A DNA stretch of 64,000 bases. Source: Achromobacter sp. RTa. GTDB lineage: Bacteria; Pseudomonadota; Gammaproteobacteria; Burkholderiales; Burkholderiaceae_B. Numbering within the stretch: position 1 is the stretch's first letter; the number at the start of each line of letters is the position of its first letter. The DNA lies in assembly GCF_000757485.1 (NCBI RefSeq), contig NZ_JPYO01000037.1, positions 1 to 64,000 on the forward strand, in the 5' to 3' direction. The position numbers and the translations under genes are program-made. The notes under the pieces are model-generated. The model did not search any database. It was not told the origin of the DNA and worked only from the letters and a program-made list of their open reading frames with translations. Shown in pieces: positions 63,666-64,000 of this stretch.

Positions 63666-64000
63666 ATGATTGCTCGCATCGCTCCCTTCTTTTCCCGCGC
63701 TGCCGACAGCGACCTGTGGCACAGCTTCAAGCGGTCGCCCGGCGCCATCATCGCCGCGATCGTCACGCTCGCCATCCTGCTGGGCGCGCTGTTCGCGCCC
63801 ATCGTCGCCCCGCACAATCCCTTCGACCTGGCGTCGCTCAGCATCATGGACGCCAATACGCCGCCGTCCTGGGAAGAGGGCGGCAGCTCCGACTTCCTGC
63901 TGGGCACCGACGACCAGGGCCGCGACATCCTGTCGGCCGTGCTGTATGGCTCGCGCGTGTCCCTGCTGGTGGGCTTCGCCTCCGTGCTGTTCTCGATGGT
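63666..64000 (+). CDS. dppC: Dipeptide-type ABC transporter permease DppC (partial)
   Basis: Only the first 111 residues and two bases are in the window; the gene continues to the right. N-terminal helix (about 28-50, SPGAIIAAIVTLAILLGALFA), then LLGTDDQGRDILSAVLYGSR, the conserved DppC/OppC loop. AGAGGA precedes the ATG. Confidence 0.92.
   Translation, partial: MIARIAPFFSRAADSDLWHSFKRSPGAIIAAIVTLAILLGALFAPIVAPHNPFDLASLSIMDANTPPSWEEGGSSDFLLGTDDQGRDILSAVLYGSRVSLLVGFASVLFSM

Overview
The window is GC-rich, tightly packed chromosomal DNA from a betaproteobacterium. Gene content and order (gltBD; mlaFEDAC; ABC transporter-BolA-murA-his-HIT-tatABC; petABC-sspAB), Bug-type solute receptors and protein sequences all fit Alcaligenaceae, most likely Achromobacter or a close Bordetella relative. 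The genus is inferred from protein resemblance and synteny; no database search was made.

Layout. 1-3.3 kb: rpoH under a perfect CIRCE element, bracketed by two inverted 43-bp repeats, with a possible CU-rich small RNA downstream; then a small membrane protein and S-formylglutathione hydrolase. 3.5-4.7 kb: a degenerate RAYT-like protein and a REP-like palindrome. 4.7-11 kb: glutamate synthase gltBD with a strong terminator. 11-16 kb: OmpW behind an FNR-type box, then a LysR regulator divergent from an MFS/Bug/nitronate-monooxygenase operon. 16-20 kb: the Mla phospholipid transport operon, lacking mlaB. 20-32.5 kb: an ABC exporter, a BolA-like protein, murA, the complete his pathway (hisG,D,C,B,H,A,F,I,E, interrupted by a 66-bp tandem repeat between hisF and hisI), a HIT protein and tatABC.

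32.5-39.7 kb: a small XRE regulator, a DegQ/DegS-like protease divergent from a NIF3-family protein, an 82-bp tandem repeat, a glutathione transferase, an MHS-type transporter, an AraC regulator, a class II aldolase and mscL. 39.8-44.1 kb: the cytochrome bc1 complex petABC and sspAB. 44.1-52.9 kb: an accessory block between tRNA-Thr(TGT) and tRNA-Asn(GTT). It holds a leftward set (porin, FAD monooxygenase, alpha/beta hydrolase, two-domain VOC dioxygenase-like protein, MFS transporter) with a divergent MarR regulator, which together look like an uncharacterised aromatic or N-heterocycle catabolic pathway. It also holds a TetR/M24-like operon behind a perfect palindrome. 53-60.6 kb: LysR/RidA/class V PLP enzyme, an EamA exporter, an AraC regulator, and a DUF2868-GTPase/DUF3482 pair. 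60.6-64 kb: a Dpp-type peptide ABC transporter with a long leader holding a possible 33-codon leader peptide; the third gene runs off the end.

Most of the window is core metabolism and envelope biology in translationally coupled operons (many ATGA overlaps). The most novel material is the catabolic block between the tRNAs, the M24-like protein that has lost metal ligands, the RAYT-like protein that has lost its HUH motif, the dpp leader ORF, and the CU-rich hairpin downstream of rpoH.
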